A DNA stretch of 53,156 bases, from NCBI GenBank assembly GCA_944326135.1, contig CALVCU010000024.1, positions 1 to 53,156 on the forward strand, read 5' to 3'. Of this stretch, positions 38,852 through 48,825 are shown piece after piece (position 1 is the first letter of the stretch; each line of letters begins with the position of its first letter). Under the pieces are notes generated by a model, which saw only the letters and a program-made list of their open reading frames with translations, had not been told where the DNA came from and made no database searches. The translations under genes and the position numbers were made by a program. This DNA comes from an uncultured Ligilactobacillus sp. Its GTDB lineage: Bacteria; Bacillota; Bacilli; Lactobacillales; Lactobacillaceae.

Positions 38852-38879
38852 TGAGACTGTGACGAATGTCACAGTCTCA
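38852..38879 (-). terminator. Perfect hairpin between XRE gene and DUF6574-like gene
   Basis: TGAGACTGTGAC (38852-38863) and GTCACAGTCTCA (38868-38879) form a 12-bp stem with GAAT loop. It follows the membrane-protein gene by about 48 nt but has only three T residues after it on the minus strand. It may be a weak terminator or a processing or protein-binding site. A second small palindrome, TGAATGTA/TACATTCA, lies at 38890-38909. Confidence 0.5.
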
Positions 38880-38926
38880 AAATAACCAATGAATGTAAAA
38901 ATACATTCAAATTGCCATGGTAGAGG

Positions 38927-39688
38927 TTATTGTCCACTAAACATCATTTGCATTAAAACAGACATTCCGATTGATAAAATTCGGAGTAAGATTTGAGATG
39001 CTAAAATGTAGAATACAAAGTATCCTAAACCAATAATTAAGCCTGTAACAATTCCAGCATAAACCTTATCTAATCCTTCTTCATTTGAATGTCCTACAAC
39101 TGCGATCAAAATTGCAATTCCAAAGATGAATAGTGAAAAGATTGTTAAAATTGAAATTACACGACCGCCAGTACCAATTAATCCTAAAATTAAAATAACT
39201 AGGGCAAAAATCACGTTTAAGCCACAATATTGTGCAACACGATTCATATAATCCCAAAAACTTTCTTTTTCTCCAGATACTAGGTAACGGTTTACCAAAT
39301 ATGTACCACCGAGAATAATTGCTGCAGCAATTAAGCTATATCCAAATAATTTTGAATAAACTAAAAGTTCTGCAATATTTGACTTACTTCCATTTAATGT
39401 ATAAAAAATGTTATCAATATCAAACATTGTATTAGCTAATACTTTATGGAAGAAAGCATATAATGAGCCAAAGAATACTAATAATTCAGCAATTATTGTT
39501 GTAATACCAAACCATTTTGCTCCTTGGCATTTAGTACCTGGGTGAATCCATGAATTAACCAACCATTTGAAATAATTTACTGATTGGTTTTTTTCATTAT
39601 TTTCACTTGAATTATTAGTAACTTTACTTGCAACTTTTTCTGATCCATCTGGATAGAAAACTACTGTTTGTAATTTGTTTTGTGACAT
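38927..39688 (-). CDS. Membrane protein (DUF6574-like), unknown
   Basis: This 253-aa protein begins with a polar Ser/Asn-rich region of about 40 residues, followed by WIHPGTKCQGAKWFG and about five hydrophobic segments (near residues 62-82, 110-132, 155-175, 178-200, 215-245). It is a polytopic membrane protein of unknown role; the plan is reminiscent of DUF6574/Yip1-like proteins, which is a weak assignment. ATG 39688 has a poor ribosome site (GAGCGG). Confidence 0.75.
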   Translation of the reverse strand: MSQNKLQTVVFYPDGSEKVASKVTNNSSENNEKNQSVNYFKWLVNSWIHPGTKCQGAKWFGITTIIAELLVFFGSLYAFFHKVLANTMFDIDNIFYTLNGSKSNIAELLVYSKLFGYSLIAAAIILGGTYLVNRYLVSGEKESFWDYMNRVAQYCGLNVIFALVILILGLIGTGGRVISILTIFSLFIFGIAILIAVVGHSNEEGLDKVYAGIVTGLIIGLGYFVFYILASQILLRILSIGMSVLMQMMFSGQ

Positions 39689-39823
39689 CAAAACCCGCTC
39701 TCTTTCTTTATCATTACATCCTTATTGTAAACTAATCGTAACATTTTTTAAAGAATAGGGTATCAATTTTCATTAAAAGTTTTTATAATATTCTTTGAAA
39801 ATTCATGGGAGGATCAACTACTA

Positions 39824-40936
39824 ATGAGAAAAAGACTTTATATTATATTATTAACGATAATCACCATCATTACTTCAATATCACTTTCATCTAATACTAC
39901 TGAAGCATCAAATTCAAATAATTTAATGAAAGTAGTTAAAAGAATGTCCTTAAGGGATCGAATTGCACAAATGTATTTTGTTCCTAGTAATGGCGATTCA
40001 GCTCAGATGGAAAAAGATATCCAGCAATATCATTTCGGAGGAATCCTCTTATTTGGTAGTGATTTTCAAAACGAAACTCAACAAACTTTTAAGGATAAGA
40101 TTAATCAATTTCAAAAAGTAAGCAGCATTCCTCTATTTATTGGAACAGATCAAGAAGGTGGTACCGTTTCTCGTCTTTCTGATAACCCACAATTAACAAA
40201 CAACCGGCAATTTCCATCTCCATTAAATTTGAATCAAAACTTAAAACAAGAAACAACTGAAGCAACAGAAACTGCCAAAATATTAAAAAACCTAGGCATA
40301 AATTGGAACTTTGCACCTGTGGCAGACGTTTCAACTGACCCTAACAGTTTTATTTACAACCGTACATATGGTAAAAACTACACTGAAACTGCAAAATACA
40401 TTTCAAAAGTTGTTCCTGCAATCCAAAAAGAAAAAGTCGTTGCTACATTAAAACATTTCCCAGGTTATGGAAACGCTAATGATACACATACCGGATTTGC
40501 AACAAGCGACAAGTCATTAAGTGATCTAAAAAAGCAAGATCTTTTACCTTTTAAAGCTGGAATCAAAGCTAAAGTTGATGCAATTTTAATTTCTCATATT
40601 TTAATTAGTCAGATAGACAATCAATTGCCAGCATCATTATCACCCAAAGTAAATCGATTTTTGCGTAAAAATTTGCATTATAGTGGAATCATTATTACTG
40701 ACGATTTAGGAATGGATGCTATTACAAAATTTGCACAAGAAAAACAAATAAACGCTGATGTTACTGCAGTTAAAGCAGGCAATGATATGCTTATTAGTAA
40801 AAACTACGCTAGTGGAATCCCAGCAATTGAAAAGGCTGTACAAAATCATGAGATCTCAGAAAAACAAATTAATCGTTCTGTTTATCGCATTTTGAAATTA
40901 AAACAAAAACTTGGAATTTATCATATTCATAAATAA
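39824..40936 (+). CDS. Secreted glycoside hydrolase family 3 (NagZ-like)
   Basis: This 370-aa protein starts with a signal peptide (cleavage near TTEA-SNS). The GH3 N-terminal domain follows, with GGILLFG, IGTDQEGGTVSRL, NFAPVADVSTDPNSFI, the signature KHFPGYGNANDTHTGF (Asp/His dyad) and GIIITDDLGMDAI, whose Asp is the expected nucleophile. NagZ-type enzymes release N-acetylglucosamine from muropeptides; an extracellular location suits wall turnover or glycan use. ATG 39824 follows GGGAGGA. Confidence 0.92.
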   Translation: MRKRLYIILLTIITIITSISLSSNTTEASNSNNLMKVVKRMSLRDRIAQMYFVPSNGDSAQMEKDIQQYHFGGILLFGSDFQNETQQTFKDKINQFQKVSSIPLFIGTDQEGGTVSRLSDNPQLTNNRQFPSPLNLNQNLKQETTEATETAKILKNLGINWNFAPVADVSTDPNSFIYNRTYGKNYTETAKYISKVVPAIQKEKVVATLKHFPGYGNANDTHTGFATSDKSLSDLKKQDLLPFKAGIKAKVDAILISHILISQIDNQLPASLSPKVNRFLRKNLHYSGIIITDDLGMDAITKFAQEKQINADVTAVKAGNDMLISKNYASGIPAIEKAVQNHEISEKQINRSVYRILKLKQKLGIYHIHK

Positions 40937-40967
40937 AAACAGGGAACCAAATTGGTTCCCTGTTTTT
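40935..40967. terminator. Bidirectional terminator between GH3 gene and degV
   Basis: AAAAACAGGGAACCA and TGGTTCCCTGTTTTT face each other across a tiny loop, with A and T runs on both sides. Two convergent genes end here, so it works in both directions. Confidence 0.9.
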
Positions 40968-40972
40968 AATAA

Positions 40973-41839
40973 CTATCTAAATTCTTCTGGTTCTTTCTTC
41001 TCTGCAAGAGTTATTACTCCAATTGCATTTAATCCAGTATGAGTCATAATAATAGGACTTGTTAATCGTGCAATATATTTAGCATCTTTACTATTTTCTG
41101 GCAAAACTGCATCCTTAACTCGTTCTAAATAATCTTCATCACATGCAACATTTGACAATGATAATTCTTGAATAGGGTTATCTTCATGAAGTTTCTTTAA
41201 TTCTTCACAGTATTTAAAGAACACTTTACGACTACGTCCCTTTTTAGCTATATCTAATTTGTCTTCACGCAAACGGACAACAACCTTTAAGTTAATTAAT
41301 TTTGTAAGCATGCTAGCCATTTTACCTAAACGACCACCAGATAAAATATTATCTAAACCGTCAACTAACACATCTACAGTTGTTCGTTCCAAGATATCTT
41401 CACAATGTTTTTTAATTTCTTCGATTGATTTGCCTGCTTCAGCATCTCTAGCAGCCGCAAGCACTTGAAAGGCTTCACCACGGTCAGTTGATTTACTGTT
41501 AATTACAGTAACTCTTGATTTAGACATTTCTGCAGCTGACACGGCTGTTTGATATGTTCCACTTAAAACATCAGATAAGGTAATTGCAATTATTTCACTA
41601 CCATCTTCACCTAAACGATCAAAAGTATCTACAAATAAACCAACAGGTGGTTGACTTGTTTTAGGTTTATTACCTCTCTTCAATTCTTCAACAAGTTCTT
41701 CACGAGTGATTGTTTCACCATCAATAAAGTTTTCGCCGTTAATTTCAACAGTTAAGGGAACAATTGTAATATTATATTTTTCAATTTCTGCAGGTGTTAA
41801 TTGAACAGATGAATCTGTCACAATTTTAATCTTTGCCAT
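40973..41839 (-). CDS. DegV-family fatty-acid-binding protein
   Basis: This 288-aa protein shows the DegV pattern: KIVTDSSVQLTPAEIEKYNI, TSQPPVGLFVDTF, ITLSDVLSGTYQTA and HTGLNAIGVI near the C-terminus. Members bind a fatty acid, and FakB proteins present it to the kinase FakA for phospholipid synthesis; FakA is not in this window. ATG 41839 follows AAGGAGA. A long palindrome lies at its promoter. Confidence 0.92.
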   Translation of the reverse strand: MAKIKIVTDSSVQLTPAEIEKYNITIVPLTVEINGENFIDGETITREELVEELKRGNKPKTSQPPVGLFVDTFDRLGEDGSEIIAITLSDVLSGTYQTAVSAAEMSKSRVTVINSKSTDRGEAFQVLAAARDAEAGKSIEEIKKHCEDILERTTVDVLVDGLDNILSGGRLGKMASMLTKLINLKVVVRLREDKLDIAKKGRSRKVFFKYCEELKKLHEDNPIQELSLSNVACDEDYLERVKDAVLPENSKDAKYIARLTSPIIMTHTGLNAIGVITLAEKKEPEEFR

Positions 41840-41874
41840 GTCAAATTCTCCTTAAGCAAGTTTATTATACTTCA

Positions 41875-41933
41875 ATTATATATATTATATTTAATAAGTC
41901 AACTATATCTAGATTTTAAATCTAGATATAGTT
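41875..41933 (-). promoter_or_regulatory. degV promoter with 33-bp perfect palindrome
   Basis: TTGACT (41897-41902) and TATAAT (41875-41880) are 16 nt apart on the minus strand. Overlapping the -35 by two bases is a 33-bp palindrome: AACTATATCTAGATTT (41901-41916), one central base, and its exact complement (41918-41933). There is no T tract, so an operator is more likely than a terminator. Confidence 0.6.
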
Positions 41934-42040
41934 AAATAATAAGCATAGTGCTATTATAATCGATTACTTAATTTTTTTATAGTACTTATTTACATCTTTA
42001 AGAAATAATAACAGGGTTTTACCAAAACGTATCTATTAAC

Positions 42041-42073
42041 AAAAAGAGATCATAATAATTTATGATCTCTTTT
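42041..42073 (-). terminator. Terminator of scrA
   Basis: AAAAGAGATCATA (42042-42054) pairs with TATGATCTCTTTT (42061-42073) over a 6-nt loop, directly after the scrA stop and followed by T on the minus strand. Confidence 0.85.
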
Positions 42074-42078
42074 CCTTA

Positions 42079-44019
42079 TTATTGATGTGCGATTACTTTA
42101 ATAAAATCATCACCATGATGGATTTCATCAACTTTTCTATGACCAACCTTTATATAATTAGCAGTATTAGTAATTACCGTCATTACTGTTGGGTCATATC
42201 CTTCTTTTTGAACCGCATCAACATCAATCGTTCCTAATTTGTCACCTTTTTTGACTACTTGACCTTGGTTAACAAAGCTTTCAAAATGTTTTCCTTTTAA
42301 ATTAACAGTATCAATTCCAATATGAACTAAAACTTCAGCGCCCTTATCAGATTGAATTCCATATGCATGTTTAGTTTCATATGCAACTGTAATTTTACCG
42401 CTAACTGGTGCATAAATTGTATTATCACTTGGAATAATTGCTGCACCATCGCCCATCATTTTCTTTGAAAAGACTTGGTCATCAACACTCGCTAAATCTT
42501 TAACAGTTCCATTTACAGGTGCTGCAATAACTTCATTTTGTAAAGAAATTCCTTCTTTTTGAATAGGTTTTTCGTCTTCTTTCATTTCGAGTGCCTGAGC
42601 TTCTGAAGCAGCTACAGGAACTGGATTTACTAATTGTTCATGAGTTTTTCCATAAACAAAAGTAACAATAAACGCAATAACAAAACTAATTAATTCACAA
42701 ATAATATATACAACGATTGATTTTGGATTAACTGATAAAAATCCTAAAAATCCTGCTGATCCTAAAGCGATTGCTCCTACTCTGAAAATTCCAGCAACGA
42801 ATGAAGCAATACATGAACCAACTAAAGCACAGAAGAATGGGAATTTCAATTTTAAGTTAACACCAAAAATAGCAGGTTCTGTAATTCCTAACAATGCAGA
42901 AACCCCAGCTGAAGAAGATAATCCTTTCATCTTCTTATCTTTGGTTAAAGTTGTAATTGCAAATGTAGCGGCACCTTGAGCAACATTTGCCATTGAAGCA
43001 ACGATAAAAATAAAATCACCAACACCTTGATGGTGTGCTGTAAATGCCGAAATCAATTGCACTTCTACCGCTGGGAAACTTTGATGCAAACCAGTTAAAA
43101 CAATTGGCGAATAAACCGCACCAAAGACACCCATTCCGAATGCACCAGTTGTATTATAGAGCCATACTATGCCGTCAGTAATCAAATTTGAAACTTCACG
43201 CATTACTGGACCAATTGCGATAAATGTTAAAAATCCAGTTATAATTACCGAAAGTAATGGAGTAAAGGTGAAATCAACGGCAGTTGGTAAATGTTTATGA
43301 AAGAATTTTTCTAAAATAGAAAGTACCCAAACAGCAACCAAAACAGGAATTACCTGATAAGTATAAGGAGTTTGAGAAACATGCATTCCAAACAAATTCC
43401 AAAAATGACCATCAATTAAACTTGGTGAAGTCATCATCATTCCAATTACTCCACCTAAGAATGGATTAGCCCCAAATCTTTTAGCAGCAGAAAAGCCAAC
43501 CATGATTGGTAAGAAAATAAATGGTGCTGAAGCCATTACTTGAATCATTTCAGAAACAGCTTTTAATTCAGGAACCATCTGAACTACAGATTTTGGTCCA
43601 AATAAACCTGCTGATGTAATAAAACTATTTAATGCCATTAATAGCCCACCAGCAACTAATGCTGGAATTAATGGAACAAAAATATCAGATAATAGTTTTA
43701 CAAATGCCATAATAGGATTAGGCTTTTTCCCTTTTTGAGCAATTTCTTTTAAATCTTCAGTAGATGCTTCTTTGACACCTGTCTGCTTAACAAACTCATC
43801 ATAGACATTATTAACATCCCCAGGTCCAATAATAACTTGATACTGACCATCCGTTTTGAACGTTCCTTTTATATCATCATTATTATCTAAAGCGGTTTGA
43901 TTAACTTTAGAATCATCTTTTAGTACCAAACGCAATCTAGTTGCGCAATGAGCTGCAGCAACAATATTATCCTTGCCAACAGCTTTAATTACTTCTGAAG
44001 CAACTTTCTTGTGATCCAT
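42079..44019 (-). CDS. scrA: Sucrose-specific PTS transporter EIIBCA
   Basis: This 646-aa permease takes up and phosphorylates sucrose to sucrose-6-phosphate. The N-terminal EIIB domain has [12 protein letters not shown] with the phosphorylated Cys (about 25). The membrane EIIC domain follows (about 100-450). The C-terminal EIIA domain (about 495-640) has IYAPVSGKI and the active His in [13 protein letters not shown] 44019 follows AAAGGAGG. It diverges from scrB and scrR, which encode the hydrolase and the repressor. Confidence 0.93.
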   Translation of the reverse strand: MDHKKVASEVIKAVGKDNIVAAAHCATRLRLVLKDDSKVNQTALDNNDDIKGTFKTDGQYQVIIGPGDVNNVYDEFVKQTGVKEASTEDLKEIAQKGKKPNPIMAFVKLLSDIFVPLIPALVAGGLLMALNSFITSAGLFGPKSVVQMVPELKAVSEMIQVMASAPFIFLPIMVGFSAAKRFGANPFLGGVIGMMMTSPSLIDGHFWNLFGMHVSQTPYTYQVIPVLVAVWVLSILEKFFHKHLPTAVDFTFTPLLSVIITGFLTFIAIGPVMREVSNLITDGIVWLYNTTGAFGMGVFGAVYSPIVLTGLHQSFPAVEVQLISAFTAHHQGVGDFIFIVASMANVAQGAATFAITTLTKDKKMKGLSSSAGVSALLGITEPAIFGVNLKLKFPFFCALVGSCIASFVAGIFRVGAIALGSAGFLGFLSVNPKSIVVYIICELISFVIAFIVTFVYGKTHEQLVNPVPVAASEAQALEMKEDEKPIQKEGISLQNEVIAAPVNGTVKDLASVDDQVFSKKMMGDGAAIIPSDNTIYAPVSGKITVAYETKHAYGIQSDKGAEVLVHIGIDTVNLKGKHFESFVNQGQVVKKGDKLGTIDVDAVQKEGYDPTVMTVITNTANYIKVGHRKVDEIHHGDDFIKVIAHQ

Positions 44020-44038
44020 AGTTGAATATCCTCCTTTT

Positions 44039-44102
44039 TGAAAACGCTTTATAAATTATATCTCTATCATAAACCTTTTATTTTATATGTCAAACGTTTA
44101 TC
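44039..44102 (-). promoter_or_regulatory. scrA promoter with LacI/CcpA-type operators
   Basis: On the minus strand TTGACA overlaps an AAACGTTT core (44092-44099) and TATGAT lies 16 nt downstream. A second site, TGAAAACGCTTTAT (plus strand, 44039-44052), lies between start site and ribosome site; it fits the cre consensus except at one position and could also be a ScrR site. Confidence 0.65.
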
Positions 44103-44175
44103 ACATAAATGTTTTATTTTTATGATGTAATCGTATTCAATGTTATAATTAAAGTAAATATAAATTATTGTACGA

Positions 44176-44204
44176 TTGACACAAATAAATATTTTAATTA
44201 CTAT
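44176..44204 (+). promoter_or_regulatory. scrB promoter
   Basis: TTGACA (44176-44181) and TACTAT (44199-44204) are 17 nt apart, about 40 nt before scrB. The operator core at 44092-44099 is about 80 nt upstream, shared with scrA. Confidence 0.6.
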
Positions 44205-44245
44205 AAGTACAAATTGTCTTCAATAATGAGAGGAGTTTTATTTTT

Positions 44246-45736
44246 ATGAATTGGTCAACCGAAAAAAGATATTTAAAATATAATCAGTGGGACGCTGAAA
44301 CATTATTAAAATTACAAAAGCAAGCTGATCTTTCTAAGTATCAATTACATTATCACATACGCCCTAGTTCAGGTTTGTTAAATGATCCTAATGGTTTTTC
44401 ATATTTCGATAATCAATGGCATGTATTTTATCAGCAGTTTCCATTTGGAGCCGTTCATGGTCTAAAATCATGGCATCATATGAAATCATCAGACTTGGTT
44501 CATTGGTCAGATCAAGGAATCGCTATTTTACCTGATTCTAAATATGACAGTCATGGTGCTTATTCCGGCTCAGCAATGGCAATTGATGATAATCTTTTTT
44601 TAATGTACACAGGCAATGTTCGTGATAAAAACTGGATTCGACACTCATATCAAAATGGTGCTTGGATGGATAAAGATGGAAAAATAACTAAAATACCTCA
44701 ACCATTATTTAATGCTCCAAAACATGTTACAGAACATTTTCGCGATCCTCAAATATTACGTTTTCGCGATAAATACTATGCAATTCTTGGTGCACAAGAT
44801 AAGGATACAAAGAAAGGAAAAATTTCACTTTTCACCGCTGATGATATTACTTCTCAATGGAAAGATTTAGGTTATATTGATTTTACATCTGATGATATGG
44901 GATATATGATTGAATGTCCTAATTTAGTCTTTATTGATGATCAACCTATTTTAATCTTTTGTCCACAAGGTTTATCACATAATGTTTCTGAATATCAGAA
45001 TATTTATCCAAATATGTACTTTATTGGAGAAAAATTTCACTTTGATTCCGGTAAATTTACTACTACACAAAAAAAGCCTTTAAATCTAGATGATGGTTTT
45101 GATGTTTATGCTTCTCAGGCAATAAACGCTCCAGATGGTAAAGTTTATCTAATTAGTTGGGTTGGCCTTCCAGATGTTTCTTATCCATCTGATCATGAAA
45201 ACTGGGCTAATTGTCTAAGTCAAGTTAAACAACTTTCATTGAAAAATGGCCACTTAATTCAACGTCCTGTAAATACAATCACCAAATTACGTAAAGATGG
45301 GCATAGCATTCACTCTGAAAAAAATATTAATGGACACCAAATAATCCATAAACATGCATCCCAACAATACGAATTGAAACTAACTATTAGTGCTAATCAA
45401 AATGGAACATTACATTTAGTTAGCGATAAAACCTCAACTAACAGTCTTCAATTAAAATTTGATACTCAAAAAGGAACTTTTAAGGTTGATCGCGCTAACT
45501 GTGGCATTAGTTTCAATCAAAAGTATGGAACTTCTCGTTGTATTGAATTACCTAAAAATCAAAGTTTAGATCTCGACATTTTCATTGATCATTCACTAGC
45601 TGAAATATTTATTAATAATGGTGAACATGTAATGACCTTACGTTATTTTACCGATAGTAAAAATAATCAAATTATTTTAGAAGCAGATCAGAAATTAAAT
45701 TACTACGGAACATATTGGAATTTAGCAGATATGTAA
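44246..45736 (+). CDS. scrB: Sucrose-6-phosphate hydrolase (GH32)
   Basis: This 496-aa intracellular enzyme splits sucrose-6-phosphate into glucose-6-phosphate and fructose. GH32 motifs are in order: LLNDPNGFSYF (nucleophile Asp), HFRDPQI (transition-state stabiliser) and MIECPNL (acid/base Glu). A C-terminal beta-sandwich (from about 365) completes it. There is no signal peptide, as expected for a phosphorylated substrate. ATG 44246 follows GAGGAG. Confidence 0.95.
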   Translation: MNWSTEKRYLKYNQWDAETLLKLQKQADLSKYQLHYHIRPSSGLLNDPNGFSYFDNQWHVFYQQFPFGAVHGLKSWHHMKSSDLVHWSDQGIAILPDSKYDSHGAYSGSAMAIDDNLFLMYTGNVRDKNWIRHSYQNGAWMDKDGKITKIPQPLFNAPKHVTEHFRDPQILRFRDKYYAILGAQDKDTKKGKISLFTADDITSQWKDLGYIDFTSDDMGYMIECPNLVFIDDQPILIFCPQGLSHNVSEYQNIYPNMYFIGEKFHFDSGKFTTTQKKPLNLDDGFDVYASQAINAPDGKVYLISWVGLPDVSYPSDHENWANCLSQVKQLSLKNGHLIQRPVNTITKLRKDGHSIHSEKNINGHQIIHKHASQQYELKLTISANQNGTLHLVSDKTSTNSLQLKFDTQKGTFKVDRANCGISFNQKYGTSRCIELPKNQSLDLDIFIDHSLAEIFINNGEHVMTLRYFTDSKNNQIILEADQKLNYYGTYWNLADM

Positions 45737-45757
45737 TGTAAGGAAGGAGCCTCTATA

Positions 45758-46744
45758 ATGCGTCCTAAATTAACTGATGTTGCAAAAAAAGCTGGAGTTT
45801 CACCAACAACAGTTTCTCGAGTAATTAATAATTATGGATACCTGAGCAAGCAAACAAAAAATAAAGTTTATCAAGCTATGAAAGAATTAAATTATCAACC
45901 TAACTCACTCGCTCGTTCACTACAAGGTAAACGAACAAATTTAGTTGGGGTAATAATTCCTAGTATTGATAATCCTTTTTTTGCAGAATTAGTTGCTAAT
46001 ATCGAAAAGAAACTTTTTGAAAAAAATTACAAAATGATCCTATGTAATGCAAATTACAATAAAAACAAAGAACAAGAGTATCTTAGAATGTTAATCGCTA
46101 ATCAAGTTGATGGCATTATCACTGGCACACATAATTTAGATATTGCAGAATATGATAAAGTTGGACTTCCTATAATTTCATTTGATCGTACACTTTCTGA
46201 TCAAATTCCAATTGTAAGTTGTGACAATTACCAAGGAGGACAACTTGCAACAAATGAATTATATAACGCTGGATGTCGTCACATTGCGTTCTTGGGAAAT
46301 CCTTATTCCATTTCTAATCCCACAAACGAACGGCTACAAGCATATCAAGATACTATTAGTAAACTTGGATTAAAGTCATATATTCATACTGTAAAATTCT
46401 CTGAGTCAGCTGCATTAAAAACTGCATCCGTTCGTCAATTATTAGAGCAACACACTATTGATGGAATTTTTTGTTCAGATGACCTAACTGCTTTATTAGT
46501 ATTGCAAGAAGCAAAAAAAGAAAAAATTGATATCCCACATCAATTAAAAGTAATTGGTTTTGATGGCACTAAACTAATTCAAACTTACTATCCAGAATTA
46601 TCAACGATTGTTCAACCTATTGCTGAAATTGCAGAACTTTTAACTGATCTTCTATATCAAAAAATTGAAAAAGAAGACCTTACTTTTAAAATCAATCATT
46701 TTAAACTACCAGTTAAAATTTTACGTAATGAAACAACTTTATAA
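45758..46744 (+). CDS. scrR: Sucrose operon repressor, LacI family
   Basis: This 328-aa regulator has a LacI-type N-terminal helix-turn-helix (LTDVAKKAGVSPTTVSRVINNYGYLS) and a periplasmic-binding-like ligand domain (GVIIPSIDNPFFAELV, then ICSDD-like IFCSDDLTALLVLQ). It is 21 nt after scrB with its own AAGGAGG, so it is probably co-transcribed. It should bind the AAACG-type sites between scrA and scrB; the inducer is likely sucrose-6-phosphate or fructose, by family analogy. Confidence 0.93.
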   Translation: MRPKLTDVAKKAGVSPTTVSRVINNYGYLSKQTKNKVYQAMKELNYQPNSLARSLQGKRTNLVGVIIPSIDNPFFAELVANIEKKLFEKNYKMILCNANYNKNKEQEYLRMLIANQVDGIITGTHNLDIAEYDKVGLPIISFDRTLSDQIPIVSCDNYQGGQLATNELYNAGCRHIAFLGNPYSISNPTNERLQAYQDTISKLGLKSYIHTVKFSESAALKTASVRQLLEQHTIDGIFCSDDLTALLVLQEAKKEKIDIPHQLKVIGFDGTKLIQTYYPELSTIVQPIAEIAELLTDLLYQKIEKEDLTFKINHFKLPVKILRNETTL

Positions 46745-46745
46745 T

Positions 46746-46783
46746 AAAAAATGCAAGAAACAATATAGTTTCTTGCATTTTTT
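46746..46783 (+). terminator. Terminator of scrBR
   Basis: AAAAAATGCAAGAAAC (46746-46761) and its complement (46768-46783) form a 16-bp stem with a 6-nt loop and terminal T run. It starts 2 nt after the scrR stop and could also serve the convergent flavoprotein gene. Confidence 0.9.
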
Positions 46784-46803
46784 AGATTTAACACTACATC
46801 AAA

Positions 46804-48087
46804 TTAAAAAATAAATCCTTCAGTGATAATATTCTTATCCTTTACACCCAATCTCTGCAAGTCTTTTGTAACACTTTTGGTCATTGGTGCAGGACCACAA
46901 ATAAAGCAATCAATCATTTTATGCTCATCTAACTCTGGAATTTCATTTCTTAATTGTTTTGCATTTAAATGTCCCATCTGAGAAGAATTATGATAAATAA
47001 CTTTAACATTTGGATGAGTTTTTTGTAATTTTTGAAATTCATTTTCAAAAACTTTATCATTTTCAGAATGAATACTCCAAATTAAATATCCCTTTCGTTT
47101 TTCGGATAAGGATTGCATCAAACTAATACATGGAGTTACTCCAATTCCACCAGCAATTGCAACAACAGGAGCCTTTCCTCTAGGTGCTGTAAAATGACCA
47201 TATACACCTTTAATTTTAGCAATTGTGCCTGGTTGTACTTCAGCTAGTTTATCAGTAAAATCTCCTACCGCTTTTATTCCCAACTTTATATGTTTTCCTT
47301 TTTCAGTATTTTCTAATAAAGAGAAAGGATGATATTCATCCATTTTAGCAAAAGGTAATTGAATAAAGACAAACTGTCCACCCTTTATTTTCAATCTTCT
47401 TCCTTTTACATAATTTAAACTTATTTCGTACGTATTTTGATTCAATCTGTTGATTGTTTCGATCTTATATTTTGCAACACGTAATTTGCGATAAACTCCA
47501 TAATATAAATAGGCAACAACAAAGAATACAAAATATCCTTCAAAAAACATCATAAAACTTGGTCGTTGACTAAATTCAGGAATAAATAATACATGCAAAT
47601 AAATGAAAACAACAATCAATGGTGATAACACATGTATTAACAAGTTTAATTCACGTGTTACTGCAAACATTGAACAGACCTTACGTACCATATTAATAAT
47701 ATGACGAACAATTGGGATTTCCCCTAAAAACTGATTAGTCAAAAATAGTAAAGCTAATATTGTTATTAAAATAGAACCATAAAAAGCCATATTCCCAACT
47801 AATCCTGATATACCATCTATATGACTCATTTCAACATGTAGCCCACTAAAAATTACTGCTAAAATAGCCATAATTCCATGAATAAAATAAACTTGTTTTA
47901 ATTCAATTAATTTTTCAATCCACTCTGGACGTAAACCTAAAATTACATCAAAAATAAATAAGCAGTAAGCAAATTCTCCTAAAAAATATTTGATATCTGT
48001 TTTGCCCAAAACAAATAACGGAATTGTCATTAATAATGGAATACTAGAGAATATAATCATTGCTATCTTATTTGTTTTCTTTTTCAC
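46804..48087 (-). CDS. Ferric-reductase-like transmembrane flavoprotein
   Basis: This 427-aa protein has about six N-terminal helices with several His (HGIMAILAVIFSGLHVEMSH, HVLSPLIVVFIYLH), as in heme-binding ferric-reductase domains. A FAD domain (EYHPFSLL) and an NAD(P) domain (AIAGGIGVTPCISL, FICGPAPM) follow. It may move electrons across the membrane, for example to iron or quinones. I start at GTG 48087, because AGGTGG lies 6 nt upstream; TTG 48090 is closer to that site. Confidence 0.85.
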   Translation of the reverse strand: MKKKTNKIAMIIFSSIPLLMTIPLFVLGKTDIKYFLGEFAYCLFIFDVILGLRPEWIEKLIELKQVYFIHGIMAILAVIFSGLHVEMSHIDGISGLVGNMAFYGSILITILALLFLTNQFLGEIPIVRHIINMVRKVCSMFAVTRELNLLIHVLSPLIVVFIYLHVLFIPEFSQRPSFMMFFEGYFVFFVVAYLYYGVYRKLRVAKYKIETINRLNQNTYEISLNYVKGRRLKIKGGQFVFIQLPFAKMDEYHPFSLLENTEKGKHIKLGIKAVGDFTDKLAEVQPGTIAKIKGVYGHFTAPRGKAPVVAIAGGIGVTPCISLMQSLSEKRKGYLIWSIHSENDKVFENEFQKLQKTHPNVKVIYHNSSQMGHLNAKQLRNEIPELDEHKMIDCFICGPAPMTKSVTKDLQRLGVKDKNIITEGFIF

Positions 48088-48179
48088 CAAATACCACCTC
48101 AGAGTACTATAATATAGGACATTTTGGAAAACATCGGGGATAATTGATGAATCTTTTAAGAATTTAGTCTATAGCTGGG

Positions 48180-48824
48180 TTAATCTTTTCTTAATTGTTT
48201 CTTAATTATACTTACATAGGATATAACAGTCATAATTATCGCTCCAATAATTCCCAAAATAGTTAATGAAGAATAAACATTATGACTAATAAAGTTTGCA
48301 TAACTTTGTAAAATTTTTCCGTGTGTACTTGCAAAAATAACCCATCTAAGTGAGCATACCCAAGTTAAAAACATTAATGCTGCACCCACTAAAATTTTAA
48401 TTCTTCTACTAAACAATGAAAAGAAACTGGTAAATGCAAAAAAAGATACATATATATCAAAAATCACTAATAACATAATCCAATTATAGATTGTTTCAGA
48501 AAATCCATTTTCTAATAAAAATAAACACCAAGTAATTAAAGACATAATTATTAATTCAATATATTTTTCTTTCCATAAGGTTTTTCGTGAAAAGCCAAAT
48601 TGAACTGCTATTTTAAAATCTGAATAATGCATTCCTAAAACTACTGTCACAGTAATCAAAACCAATAGATTTACTAAATATGTTATAACTCCTTTGAGAT
48701 TAAATGAACTACTATCACCAATAAAACTAATTAAATAAAAAAACGAAATTAGTAGAAATGCATTTCTAATGTACCAAATTGAATTTTTGCCTGTGCACTT
48801 AAATAAAGCCCATTCTTTTTTCAT
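48180..48824 (-). CDS. Membrane protein of ABC unit (permease-like)
   Basis: This 214-aa protein has about six hydrophobic segments and a short polar N-terminus. It follows the ATPase gene by one base and carries the shape of ABC-2/YtrC-type permeases without a clear signature. ATG 48824 follows AAAGGAGG. With the GntR and ATPase genes it forms a YtrA-type unit. Substrate is unknown; such units in other Firmicutes answer cell-wall antibiotics. Confidence 0.8.
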   Translation of the reverse strand: MKKEWALFKCTGKNSIWYIRNAFLLISFFYLISFIGDSSSFNLKGVITYLVNLLVLITVTVVLGMHYSDFKIAVQFGFSRKTLWKEKYIELIIMSLITWCLFLLENGFSETIYNWIMLLVIFDIYVSFFAFTSFFSLFSRRIKILVGAALMFLTWVCSLRWVIFASTHGKILQSYANFISHNVYSSLTILGIIGAIIMTVISYVSIIKKQLRKD

Positions 48825-48825
48825 T

